Shown: positions 21,032 to 31,339 of the stretch, one piece after another | Layout: each line of letters starts with the position of its first letter | Position numbering within the stretch: position 1 is the first letter of the stretch | Source: Pelobates cultripes | Lineage: Eukaryota > Chordata > Amphibia > Anura > Pelobatidae | Assembly (NCBI GenBank): GCA_933207985.1 | Contig: OW240912.1 | Span: forward strand, 256,851,138-256,915,137 | Direction: 5' to 3' | DNA: 64,000 bases | Position numbers and translations under genes: made by a program | Notes under the pieces: model-generated | Databases searched by the model: none | What the model was told of the DNA's origin: nothing | Seen by the model: only the letters and a program-made list of their open reading frames with translations

Positions 21032-22597
21032 TGTCAGGGTATTTATATCGGCAGACATTTTGTGCTATGATAGAAACTAAAAGTGTATATTCTGAGTCAC
21101 TCTGAACAGATCAGACTCCATTTTGTTATTTCAAGTTAACAAAGAAGACACTAGATTTCTTTCTGTAAGACTGGCCTCTTTGCCAGAGCTAAGGAATGTA
21201 TAGCATAGTATAAACAAGTGATAAGAAGAATATAATCAAATCTAAACCCAGACAATTGTGACAGAGAAGATTAAATAATTTAATATTTAACTGTCTATAT
21301 ATATAAGGTACCATTGTATGGAAAAGGGTAAACTTAGTTCATGATCTGTCATATCAGAAATTATGGCAGGAATTGCAGACGCTAAGTCTGGACAAAACTT
21401 TAAGAAACCCTTTGAAATCTGAATTATGACCACTATCTAGATAGGCCAAAATGACGTCAAAATAGCCACCAGGAAAAGTTAACTCTTTCCTGGATAGGTA
21501 TGTTTAGTGGGACAAGACTGCCCTCTACAGACCAAATAACTAATTTGCGATCTGGAAGATAACCACACCTCTAGTGCTTCTATTGGGTTATCAACTGATG
21601 ACGTACAGAGAGTCTGGCCCTTTAAAAGTTAAGACAAAGGGAAGATAGAGATATACGAGGATAGGCAGGGTATGCAAGAGATGCAAAGGAGAGGAGAGAG
21701 GAATTGGAAGTTTGGGGACTCCGACCTCCATGCAGAGAGACATCCAAATAAGTTCCTGAGACTACCAATCGGATGAAATATCTACTTAACTGGTAATTAT
21801 ACTGGTTTCATTTAATTAAATTAAATTAATTAAAATGTATTAATAGCATTATATATGACTGGATAAAGCACGGTCAGATTTCCATATTAAGAAAACTTAG
21901 TTAACTAAAGAATATATAGTTATAAACATTCCATTCTGCAGGTGGAATTAAGAATAATTATATATTGATGTGATATTATCACGTGTTAGCATACCGTTGT
22001 TTTTATCCAGGTATACTGATTTGCTCTAAATTAAGATAGATATCTTTTAGACAAATTAAAAATCTGCTTATATAATATGGTAAATTCTCTTATTGGATGA
22101 TTTCAGGAAACGGCTAATGAACTGGTTAAATGTTATTTTATTTTAAAATTACATAAGAATAGATCTTAACTACCTAGGAGATCTAGCCAGCATTGAAAGG
22201 GTTATTCTAACTGTCTGCTAAACTTTACGACCTTACGCTGCACTCTGAGGAATTCTGTTCTTCGCTGTGAAAAGTTTCACTTAAGTCTGTGTTAAGGATA
22301 CCTCATAAATCGTCAGAATTCTTGACAGAAAATGCCGTTTAGCCATTGAAACGTAATACCCATTTCTTTGTATTGCATATAATTTTATACTGAATATTCA
22401 TTGATTATTGTCATGCATGTTACATAATATTATTTGTTAATTAATTTATCATAAATAAAATCTATTTTTATACATTGTGATATTAATTATATGAAATGCA
22501 TTCCACTTAACACGATAAACGTTCTTTGGGATCTGAGAATTGAATTAGTGGGCAATTCTCAACTGTTTACTATTATTATCCCATAAATATCCCCACA
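21032..22597 (+). repeat. 5' LTR of the provirus
   Basis: It starts TGTCAGGG and ends CCCCACA, 1566 bp. TATA-like TATATATATAAGG is near 21295 and ATAAATAAAATC near 22452 may be the polyadenylation signal. It differs from the 3' LTR by several indels (about 90 bp net) and scattered substitutions, so it is clearly older than the Gmr1-like insertion. Confidence 0.85.
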
Positions 22598-22600
22598 TAT

Positions 22601-22618
22601 TGGAGGCACGGTGCTGAG
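22601..22618 (+). promoter_or_regulatory. Candidate primer binding site, tRNA-Thr-like
   Basis: Three bases after the LTR, TGGAGGCAC matches the complement of the CCA end of vertebrate tRNA-Thr over nine bases and then diverges. Position is right; tRNA identity is tentative. Confidence 0.45.
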
Positions 22619-22732
22619 ATCGTTTAAGTTGAAATTGTATTTCATATATATAATAATATTGGTGTAATTCATGCAATTTAATCTTGATATAGAAAAGAGT
22701 TTTGTATTGAGATTAAATCACTGTATAGAAAT

Positions 22733-24805
22733 ATGGCTGAATCCAGTAATACATCTGTAACAGATAATACTGAAATAATTGAAGACCTAAGAAAACATGC
22801 TCTAGTTCATATTCATAAACATATGAAAAATGATGCAACCTATGAGGTTTGGTTGAAAAGCATAGAATGGGAAGCTAAACACACCATTCTAACTGATGAA
22901 CACATCATCATATATCTTAAAGAAATTGCTGAACAAAAGAACATAGAAAGGAAAATGGCGTACATAATACACTCTTGGCCTTTCTTTATGACAGCACTTC
23001 TTAAGGTGTTAGATGAAAACAAGTCACTGAATGCCAAATTGGACACGTACAGTGACGATTTGGGCATTCAAAATGGGAAATACCAAGATTTACTTGCTGA
23101 GCATAAAACTCGTCAGGCTGATCATGAAAAAGAAATGAAAGCTTTGATGGATAAATATGCACAGGAAATAAATCAGCTTAAAATGCAATTGGATGAGTAT
23201 GAAAAGGAGAGTCAGAAATTAGACAGTGAGGTTGGTAGTCATCATTCTGTGCCAAAAAGTTGCACAAAAATGCAAGAAAAGACTATTTGTAAATCCCCTC
23301 CTTATTATGATTTTCCCACACCAAACCAGGTTTTCATAAAACAGTCTGTAAGTAAAGGTGTGAGTAATTCTAAAAAATCACCTGTGGAACAAGATTCCCC
23401 ATCTCATGACATTACCAAGCCACCTTGGCAATCTTGGGCAGAACAGTTTGAAAAAGCTGTCTTGGCCAAACTTGAGAGGGAGAGTCCAATTCAAGATGAT
23501 AGGAATGAAAACAGACATGGTTCTGTACACTGGCAGGATTCTGATGCTGATCAGAATTGTGACAGTGAACAAGAAGCTCAGAGTGATGGGAGTGAAAGTG
23601 ATTGCACTATCCACTCTGAAGGCCATGTAACTGATATGCCATCTGCGCTGTTGTATGGGTCTAATTCCTCTTCAGCAGACAGATCGCATAGACGTTTACC
23701 CAAACACAGAAACAGAGATCGTAAATCAACGACGCCTGTTTATGAAACACCAAAGGTCATCAAATTCCTTAGAGAGACTGTCCCACAATTTTCTAGAGGT
23801 TCAGGAAACATATCTGAACATCTGGAAAATTATGATAGAGCAATGAATTCATTGGGCATGTATGATGACATTCATAAGAAATGGTTCATTACATGGACCT
23901 TTGATTCAATGTGCCGTGTTTATCTAGAAAGTCTTCAAGCTATACAGTTAATGTCCTGGTCCAAGATGAAATATGAAATAATCATGGAATATGGTAAGTA
24001 TAAAACCATTGCCTCTGCAAAGAAGGCGCTTTATAACTTAAAGTGCCGTCCAGATCAAAGCCCCAGAGAATTTTTAATAATTCTTAAAAATGCATACTCC
24101 GTGGCCCAAAGAAAACCCAGGTATGAAAGCACAGACTTCAAAGATCTGTATTTTCATGCCATGCCAGTAAACATACAAATGAATCTCGCAAGAGATTACG
24201 ATTGTAAGTTGCCATTAGAATGGCTAGTCAGTCAGTGTATGAAATTGTACACTATACACCATGCACATGACGAAAATCAGCCAAAGGTTAAGAAACCTGG
24301 TGATAAAATGGTGTCAGAGACTAAAACTCAGTTAGGTTTAGAAACCCAACAGAAAAAGAGGACCTATTCCGAGGTTTTGAAAACACCAAAACCTCAGAAA
24401 CAGGAAAACGCCAGAAGCAATTCTACAAATTCCTCTAATAACTCTGAAAAGTCCAATGCCAATGGGAATAAACGCCCCTGGGTTAATAAGAACCAAGGCA
24501 ATTCCCAATGGAGAAGGAATCCTCAGGGAAATAGGAGATATGGAAACAGAAATAACCAATCTGCTTCCAGTAACTCCCAACAGTCTCAGCCATCCCAGCC
24601 AAGTTCTAATGGGCAAAGACAAAACGGCAATGGAGGAAATAATTTGCGTCGTCAGGTTGGTCAATTGACAGACCAGATGGGCAAATTAATGGAGGGAATG
24701 ACAAAGATTAACGAAGTCTTTGCCAGAAATCCTTTTTTAGGGATAGCTCCAATTGCAGAACTACCTGTGCAACCGCAGCAACAACAACAGGTGCCGCAGC
24801 AATAA
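22733..24805 (+). CDS. gag: Gag of the provirus
   Basis: 690 residues from ATG at 22733. It would form the virion core. Residues about 88-168 are Lys/Glu/Leu-rich and look like a coiled coil. PPYY at 189-192 fits the PPxY late-domain motif that recruits NEDD4-type ligases for budding. A capsid-like helical region covers roughly residues 340-510. The C-terminal part (about 560-660) is rich in Asn, Gln, Gly and Arg, and no CCHC zinc knuckle is visible, which resembles the Gly/Arg-type nucleic-acid binding of foamy virus Gag. The frame is undamaged. Pol follows in the -1 frame with a shared overlap. Confidence 0.82.
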   Translation: MAESSNTSVTDNTEIIEDLRKHALVHIHKHMKNDATYEVWLKSIEWEAKHTILTDEHIIIYLKEIAEQKNIERKMAYIIHSWPFFMTALLKVLDENKSLNAKLDTYSDDLGIQNGKYQDLLAEHKTRQADHEKEMKALMDKYAQEINQLKMQLDEYEKESQKLDSEVGSHHSVPKSCTKMQEKTICKSPPYYDFPTPNQVFIKQSVSKGVSNSKKSPVEQDSPSHDITKPPWQSWAEQFEKAVLAKLERESPIQDDRNENRHGSVHWQDSDADQNCDSEQEAQSDGSESDCTIHSEGHVTDMPSALLYGSNSSSADRSHRRLPKHRNRDRKSTTPVYETPKVIKFLRETVPQFSRGSGNISEHLENYDRAMNSLGMYDDIHKKWFITWTFDSMCRVYLESLQAIQLMSWSKMKYEIIMEYGKYKTIASAKKALYNLKCRPDQSPREFLIILKNAYSVAQRKPRYESTDFKDLYFHAMPVNIQMNLARDYDCKLPLEWLVSQCMKLYTIHHAHDENQPKVKKPGDKMVSETKTQLGLETQQKKRTYSEVLKTPKPQKQENARSNSTNSSNNSEKSNANGNKRPWVNKNQGNSQWRRNPQGNRRYGNRNNQSASSNSQQSQPSQPSSNGQRQNGNGGNNLRRQVGQLTDQMGKLMEGMTKINEVFARNPFLGIAPIAELPVQPQQQQQVPQQ
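24733..24739 (+). promoter_or_regulatory. Gag-pol frameshift heptamer TTTTTTA
   Basis: The Gag codons here read CCT TTT TTA GGG, so T TTT TTA is in the X XXY YYZ phase used for -1 ribosomal frameshifting, the same heptamer as HIV-1. It lies 64 bases before the gag stop codon (24803-24805), and the -1 frame is open from here through pol. A weak stem ACCTGT (24763-24768) with ACAGGT (24787-24792) could stimulate it, but it starts farther away than usual. Confidence 0.75.
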
Positions 24806-27800
24806 TAGCCACTGTGACTAAACAGGCTAGGTTATCAGTAGATGTAATACCTAACCCTGTTTCCTTTCCAGGTACTCATAGTCAAATAAACAATAGTTGT
24901 GTTAGAAAACCTATTGCCTATACCGTCACTTCACTTTCGGGTGAAGGAGGCGCAACGTGTTCCTCTGTTTTTTCATTGCAGCCAAAGGCTAAAGTAGCCC
25001 CAGCAACTACTAGTTTCCAGGATCCAGACCTGAAAGGGTTAACTGATGAGATGCCGACCACTAGTTCCCGCTTGACAGTTCAAGTTATTCCTAAAAAGGA
25101 TGGGCCTGTGGGTAAGACTGAGCATTCCTCAGTACAGGTAGAAACTACTGCTGTGACCGGTAATGTATGGAAAACAAGTAATATGTTGACACATTCTAAA
25201 TTCTTATGTGAATTAGAAGAACATGAAGGAAGGTACTACATGTCTGTAGAAATACAGGATTCGCTACCCCAGCCTTTTAAAGGGTTAATAGATACTGGTT
25301 CACAAGCCACTATCTTATCCAATACCTACTTCCAGCAGGTAATGGACTTAGCAACGGATAAGCCGAAGCTAAGAGATTTCCCCAATGCTCTGTTGAGTGT
25401 AGGAGGAAATGCCCTTCATGTTATTGGCAATACCTGGTTAAAGTTTAAAATAGGTAACAAAACCTTTAGACACCCGGTGATAGTGGTAGATCTCCCCTAT
25501 GACCGACTGATTCTGGGTATAGACATACTCAGAAGACTTAACACAATTATTGACTGTGTGAATGGAATTGTATGGTCACAAGCTAAGGTTCCCATAACCT
25601 ATGAGAAATCACATGTACAATCTGATCGTAACTGCCATGTGATAGAAGAAAGACCTGACTCGATTGAGGTACATTTTAGAAATAGTCAGTCACCTGACGT
25701 GACTATCCTGCAGGTGAATGATGCAATCGCACCTGTAGATGAGCATTCCGTAAGAATTGCTCCAGAGAGGATCCAGAATGTCTCTCTGGAAGGTGATGTT
25801 TTAACCATTTCTCTCCACAGGGACTATGTTGAATCTGTAGATCTGGCAGGTCATGCTCAATTCCTTGCCAGAATTGAAAGGGTTAATAACAACTTATTCT
25901 TTCCTATGCAAATAAATGACTTAGGAAGAAGTAGGAATGCAAAGCTGGACTTACAGAGTGAGAACAGCTATATTAGCAGAGGTCTGTTAAAGCAGATCGC
26001 TAATCCTAAAATGATCAGGTACGCTTCCCCACATGACAGGTGGATCCAGAATCTGGATGGCGAATCAGAGAGTCACAATGTGATAGCAAAATGTTTACTA
26101 TCTATTTCCATCGGAAATAAGACAGTTAAACATCTATTCTTAGTGATAGACGAACCTCGCTATCAGGTTTACATCGGCAATGATGTCATACATCGCTTTG
26201 CCATACACCTTGACCTGATTAATTCCAACTTGTGGACAAGGTTAAAAGGTAATCCTTGTGGATACCTACACGAGGAAAACGCCCTGAAATCAGGACAAAT
26301 ACTCCCATATGCGGTAAGTATCCAAGTTCCTGATGACATAACCATTCCACAGGGGACAAGTAATTTTCTTTTACCCCTACAGGTCAAGAAGGGTCAGAGA
26401 TTGGAAAACTCTGATGCCCTAATCTGTTTATCCAACAGGATACAACAATTAGGGATGGTGGTAACACATACACCAATGGTAAGTATTGTTAAGAATCCCA
26501 CCTATATAATGGTCAACAATGTTACACCCAATAGTGTTACTTTACCAAAAGGAACATTCTTAGGTCTAGCATTGGATGCTGAGTACTATACATTTGGTTT
26601 CCAAAACCAAATTATAGGCCTCATCCCTGAAGAATACTTAACTGAGGACGAAATTGTCGATCAAATATTCCATTCCTCCCCAGAAGGATTATTCACTATC
26701 CTATCTGTGTATCCCTTCAATGTTGAAGAAGGCTCGTGTAAAATCGAAGAAGCATCTATCACCTTCGATCATCCGCTCAATGAGCAGGAATCACGAGAGT
26801 ATCACGACCAAAGAGAAAAGGTAAGTCAACACCAAACTGACCTAACTTCTAGGCTTGAAGAAGCTTATGAGATAGGCCAGCCTGAAATCTTTCCAGGATT
26901 TCAGGAAAGGCTAGAAGAGCAAATATCTTTAGCTGACGGTTGCTCCAACGATGTTGAGCGGCAACAGCTAAAGGAAATCCTTTTGGAATTCCATGATATT
27001 TTTGCCAAAGATTCCTACGACTGTGGGTTAACTAACCTCCACGTAGCCAGAATACAAACTGATCCAAATTTACCACCTGTATTTATCAAACAATATAGAC
27101 TCCCATTAGCGTCATATGATGGTCTACAAGACATCATTCAGAATTTAAAGGAAAGGGGCATTATACGTCCAGTGCACAGTTCGTATAATAATCCGATCTT
27201 GGGGATTCTGAAACCTAATGGACAATGGCGTTTATGCGCTGACTTACGACAGCTAAATAAACGCGTCTATATGTCTGGTTGGCCAACGCCATACATAGAC
27301 CAATGTTTGGTACAAATGCAGGGATCCAAAATATTCACTGCCATTGACTGTGCGCAGGGATATTGGACTGTACCAGTCCATAATGAAGACCAATACAAAT
27401 TGGCCTTCACATTTGGAAAGCAGCAGTATACCTGGACCCGTATGCCTTTCGGTTATATAAACTCTGGTCATGAATTCGCTGTGTTCATGCATAAAGCTAT
27501 GCCTGACGCACTCGAGAGAGGAACGTTATCATATGTCGACGATGTCTTGCTGAAAAGCACTTCCTTTGATAAGCATATCTTAGAGATTAGACATGTTCTC
27601 ACTCAGTTAAGAGAGGCAGGGATTAAACTGTCTTTACAAAAGGCACAATGGTGTCGCACCCATGTCAATTTCCTCGGACATGAGGTAACTTCTGAAGGAT
27701 TAAATCCCCAGAGGAAGAAGGTTGAAGCTGTAATCAAGGCTAAAACACCTTCAAACATCAGGGAATTAAGATCGTTCCTTGGTATGACTAACTACTCCCG

Positions 27801-28866
27801 TAAGTTTATAGATAACTATGCAGAAATAACTAAACCACTCTTACACCTGCTTAAAAAGGAAACTACCTGGAACTGGGGGGAGCCTCAGGACCAAGCGGTA
27901 AGTGAACTGAGGAGGAAGCTCACTCAGGCACCCTGTTTAGCATACCCAGAGGGGGGTAAACCCTTCTATCTGGAGACAGGTTATACCAATTTAAGCATCA
28001 GTGCTGTTCTGTATCAGAAGCAGGACAGTTTAAACAAAGTTATTGCATATGCTAGCAAGACTTTGTCACCTGTTGAAGTTAAATTCAACACGTGTGAGAA
28101 GGCGTTATTGTCGACTGTCTGGGCACTACAAAATTTTCGTAGCTATATTCAAGGTGAGAAAATAATTGTAGAAACAGCTCACCAACCTCTACAGTATCTG
28201 CAGAGTGAAAGAATTAGAGACGGTAATCTCTCTAACAGTCGGATTACTGCATGGACTCTATCCTTACAGGGATGGCCGTTAGAAGTCCGTTATAAACATA
28301 ATAAGAGAAGCCCAGTTGCCCAAGGTTTAGCAGAATTACATGACTGTACTGCTCCATCTCTGGATGATAATGACACCGGAGATGACTTCCTAGAAGAGCA
28401 ATTGCTATCTCCTTATAAAGTTTATGACGAGGAATACTGTCGACCACTACCGTGGGTATACATTGATGGTTGTTCATATCACCACGTCGCTGGTGCTGAA
28501 CGGAAGTTAGTTGCAGGTATCGGAATCGCCTGGACAGGTGATTATCCTAATGTATCTATAGGATACAATATTGGTCCCAAAAGCAGTCAGATAGCCGAAC
28601 TCTGTGCAGTATATAAGACCATTCAAATGGCAATAGAATATGGTATCAAAGAATTTGTTATTATAACTGATTCCAACTATGTTCGCAACAGTTTCGTCGA
28701 ATATCTGCCTAGCTGGAAACGTAACCAAATGCTGAAAAGCAATAACAAACCTGTTAAACATGGTAAATTGTTTTGTAAAATCGATGAACTGGTTAAGGAA
28801 AATGGTTTAACCATATATTGGAAGAAAACCAAAGGCCATTCTAAAATAGAAGATAAAAATTCCTAA
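24739..28866 (+). CDS. pol: Pol of the provirus: tandem protease domains, RT, RNase H
   Basis: Residues are counted from the codon at 24814. A first retropepsin has D160-T-G-S. A second, similar domain follows with spacing nearly identical (F130/D160/W254 versus F350/D379/W474) but reads D-L-Q-S. A beta-rich linker (about 505-620) precedes the RT, which has LCADLRQLNKRV, YINSGHEF and catalytic Y907-V-D-D910. Next is a connection domain like a decayed RNase H, then an RNase H with D1218, E1262 and D1286 and a KGHS His. The frame stops at 28864-28866 just after that His, where the last RNase H Asp and integrase should follow. So the polymerase looks intact but integrase is absent. Expression is probably by -1 frameshift from gag. 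Confidence 0.85.
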   Translation, partial: RDSSNCRTTCATAATTTGAAAIIATVTKQARLSVDVIPNPVSFPGTHSQINNSCVRKPIAYTVTSLSGEGGATCSSVFSLQPKAKVAPATTSFQDPDLKGLTDEMPTTSSRLTVQVIPKKDGPVGKTEHSSVQVETTAVTGNVWKTSNMLTHSKFLCELEEHEGRYYMSVEIQDSLPQPFKGLIDTGSQATILSNTYFQQVMDLATDKPKLRDFPNALLSVGGNALHVIGNTWLKFKIGNKTFRHPVIVVDLPYDRLILGIDILRRLNTIIDCVNGIVWSQAKVPITYEKSHVQSDRNCHVIEERPDSIEVHFRNSQSPDVTILQVNDAIAPVDEHSVRIAPERIQNVSLEGDVLTISLHRDYVESVDLAGHAQFLARIERVNNNLFFPMQINDLGRSRNAKLDLQSENSYISRGLLKQIANPKMIRYASPHDRWIQNLDGESESHNVIAKCLLSISIGNKTVKHLFLVIDEPRYQVYIGNDVIHRFAIHLDLINSNLWTRLKGNPCGYLHEENALKSGQILPYAVSIQVPDDITIPQGTSNFLLPLQVKKGQRLENSDALICLSNRIQQLGMVVTHTPMVSIVKNPTYIMVNNVTPNSVTLPKGTFLGLALDAEYYTFGFQNQIIGLIPEEYLTEDEIVDQIFHSSPEGLFTILSVYPFNVEEGSCKIEEASITFDHPLNEQESREYHDQREKVSQHQTDLTSRLEEAYEIGQPEIFPGFQERLEEQISLADGCSNDVERQQLKEILLEFHDIFAKDSYDCGLTNLHVARIQTDPNLPPVFIKQYRLPLASYDGLQDIIQNLKERGIIRPVHSSYNNPILGILKPNGQWRLCADLRQLNKRVYMSGWPTPYIDQCLVQMQGSKIFTAIDCAQGYWTVPVHNEDQYKLAFTFGKQQYTWTRMPFGYINSGHEFAVFMHKAMPDALERGTLSYVDDVLLKSTSFDKHILEIRHVLTQLREAGIKLSLQKAQWCRTHVNFLGHEVTSEGLNPQRKKVEAVIKAKTPSNIRELRSFLGMTNYSRKFIDNYAEITKPLLHLLKKETTWNWGEPQDQAVSELRRKLTQAPCLAYPEGGKPFYLETGYTNLSISAVLYQKQDSLNKVIAYASKTLSPVEVKFNTCEKALLSTVWALQNFRSYIQGEKIIVETAHQPLQYLQSERIRDGNLSNSRITAWTLSLQGWPLEVRYKHNKRSPVAQGLAELHDCTAPSLDDNDTGDDFLEEQLLSPYKVYDEEYCRPLPWVYIDGCSYHHVAGAERKLVAGIGIAWTGDYPNVSIGYNIGPKSSQIAELCAVYKTIQMAIEYGIKEFVIITDSNYVRNSFVEYLPSWKRNQMLKSNNKPVKHGKLFCKIDELVKENGLTIYWKKTKGHSKIEDKNS

Positions 28867-28972
28867 GGATGGTGATTTTATTGAAAAGTGGGTTCACATT
28901 AACCAGTTGCGTGCTTGTCATCCTAAATCTCAATTAAGGATTATAGATGTGGATTCAGACGCAGAAGGGTGA
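28853..28972 (+). pseudogene. Remnant of integrase C-terminus
   Basis: In the +1 frame relative to pol, starting near the pol stop, a 39-codon open stretch reads IKIPKDGDF then EKWVHINQLRAC and ends at TGA (28970-28972). WVHxxxL is typical of the C-terminal domain of retroviral and Gypsy integrases. The zinc finger and catalytic core are missing, so a deletion joined the RNase H end to this tail. The assignment is by motif only. Confidence 0.55.
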
Positions 28973-29191
28973 ACGACTAACCTGGATGAATGCTTGATTC
29001 ACGTGGTATAGTATGATGTGAAATGTTGTGATGTGCCATGATCTCATGTATGTTCTTGTCATTAACCATTTCCTTGCCATCCAATAACTACATTTTCTAA
29101 GCAGGTTACTAGCTTGTTTAACTGCTATAGGCAAATTGCTGAAGAGTCAGTAATAAATGTAGTGAGGGATGAAGTTATAAAAATAGAATTA
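28973..29191. other. Non-coding remainder between pol and the nested MITE
   Basis: Short AT-rich proviral sequence; splice signals for env may lie here but I cannot single one out. Confidence 0.4.
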
Positions 29192-29371
29192 CCGTATATA
29201 CTCGAGTATAAGCCGACCCGAATATAAGCCGAGGCCCCTAATTTTACCCCAAAAAACTGGGAAAACGTATTGACTCGAGTATAAGACTAGGGTGGGAAAT
29301 GCAGCAGCTACTGGTAAATTTCTAAATAAAATTAGATCCTAAAAAAAATTATATTAATTGAATATTTATTT

Positions 29372-29675
29372 ACAGTGTGTGTATATGATGAATGCAGTGT
29401 GTGTGTATGAGTGCGCAGTGTGTGTATGAGTGTGCAGTGTGTGTGTATGAATGCAGTGTGTGTATGAGTGCGCAGTGTGTGTATGAATGCAGGGTGTGTG
29501 TATGAATGCAGTGTGTGTGTATGAATGCAGGGTGTGTATGAATGCAGTGTGTGTGTATGAATGCAGTGTGTGTATGAATGCAGGGTGTGTGTATGAGTGC
29601 AGTGTGTGTGTATGAGTGCAGTGTGTGTGTATGAATGCAGTGTGTGTGTGTGATGCAGTGTGTGTTTGTGTTGCA
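29372..29675. repeat. Minisatellite, GTGTGTGTATGAATGCA unit
   Basis: About 16 copies of a 16-20 base unit with ATGAATGCAG or ATGAGTGCAG cores. Confidence 0.85.
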
Positions 29676-29905
29676 GAGCCTTAGTAGGGGGTGGGCATTT
29701 TTATTAAAAATAAATAAATAATATTATTTAAATTTTTTTTGTTATATTATTATTATTTTTTTATTATTTTTTTATTATTATTATTATTTATATATTATTC
29801 ATTTATTTATTTTTTGTCCCCCCTCCCTGCTTGATACATGGCAGGGAGGGGGGCTCTCCTTCCCTGGTGGTCCAGTGGCATTGGCAGTTCAGTGGGGGAG
29901 GAGGG

Positions 29906-30143
29906 GGGCTGGCAGAGCTGTTACTTACCTCTCCTGCAGCTCCTGTCAGCTCTCTCCTCCTCCACGCCGGTCCGTGCAGCTCTTCTGTCAGCTCACTGTA
30001 AGTCTCGCGAGAGCCGCACTATGACCCCGCGGCTCTCGCGAGACTTACACTGGGAGCTGACCGAGGTGCTGACTGGACCGGCGCGGAGGAGGAGAGAGCT
30101 GACAGGAGCTGCAGGAGAGGTAAGTAACAGCTCTGCCAGCCCC
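29906..30143. repeat. GC-rich palindrome with CTCGCGAG core
   Basis: Arms pair from GGGCTGGCAGAGCTGTTAC (29906) outward with the complement ending near 30143, with some mismatches. The inner arms 29998-30017 and 30029-30048 are perfect and contain TCTCGCGAGAG. It forms a large hairpin inside the TA-flanked element. Confidence 0.75.
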
Positions 30144-30153
30144 CAGTCTGTAT

Positions 30154-31339
30154 CATTGGCGGATCCAGGGGGGGGGCAACGGGGCAATTGCCCCCCCCGA
30201 GAAAATATAGCTGCCCGAGGCTCTCCCCTGCCGGCCCATGCAGGGCTGGTGCTATCCAACCACCAGCCCTGCTGTTTGCCAACACGGACCGGAGGGGAGA
30301 TCAGTGGGAGTGGAGTGAGTGAGAGAGAGAACCCGGGGGAGCTATTACCTGCAGCTCCGCCGGGTTCTCCTCTCGCGAGCACGGGGCGTTACCATGGCAA
30401 CACTCCGTGCTCGCGAGAGTGAACTCTAGCCTGAGCTGCAGGTTAGAGTTCACTCCACCACTAGAACCACCAGGGAATGGAAGAGAGAGCAGTGTCTCCC
30501 CCTCCCTCTGCAAAAGTAAGAAGGGAGGGGGGGACATGATCTATATTTATTTATTTAGTTATTTAATAATATTTTTTTTTATTTTTATCTTTAATCTGCC
30601 CCCTATCCCCTCACACCAACTATAACCCCCTACACACAGCACCACACACAAATATACAGCCCTCCTTACACACATAGCCCTCCCTTACATACACAGCCCC
30701 CCCTTACACACACAGCCCCCCTCACACACACAGCCCCCTTACACACACAGCCCCCTCTTACACACACGGCCACAAGCCCCCTCGCCCACACAGCCCCCCT
30801 CCATGCACAGCCCCCCCCTCCCTTTTTTGTAGCCCCTTGCACACAGCCCCCTCTTCACGGCACAGCCACCTTACATACACAGATTACACTTTACTTACTC
30901 CACCAGCCCCAGCCATACAGCCCCAGTACACACAGCCCCCCATACACACATGCACCATCCACACCAAAAACACTCGCCACTCACACACAAACACACTACA
31001 CCCTTTACACAGAAACGCACTGCTCCCAATATACAAATTGCTACCCCATACATACACTGCACCCCTCTCACACATGCACTACCCCTCCATACACATACTG
31101 CGACCCTCACACACACTGCACCCCTCACACACATACACACTACAACCCCTATCCCGGCAGACCTGGGTAAGTTATCAAACGTTTTTTTAAAAGGTTTGAC
31201 TACTTACTCTGGGAGGGCGCCACAGCAACTCCAGGCACCAAAACCACTACAGAGAGCTGTAGTGGTTATTGTGCCTGGATTGTTTCTTAAAATAATCTGC
31301 CAGTGCCCCTCCCGAGATTAGCTTCTGGATCCGCCAATG
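30154..31339. mobile_element. hAT-like non-autonomous element D
   Basis: Ends CATTGGCGGATCCAG (30154-30168) and complement (31325-31339) are exact, with exact 8-bp target copies GTCTGTAT at 30146-30153 and 31340-31347. The interior has a G-run/C-run hairpin at the left, the X-box-like module, an AT block, a CA-rich minisatellite (30600-31150) and a hairpin built on CCACTACA/TGTAGTGG near 31245. No transposase. Confidence 0.88.
30370..30419. promoter_or_regulatory. Perfect X-box between CTCGCGAG arms (element D)
   Basis: GTTACCATGGCAAC at 30388-30401 fits the RFX X-box consensus exactly. It is enclosed by 15-bp perfect arms CTCTCGCGAGCACGG (30370-30384) and complement (30405-30419). This is the best-formed copy of the module shared by several elements. 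Confidence 0.5.
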
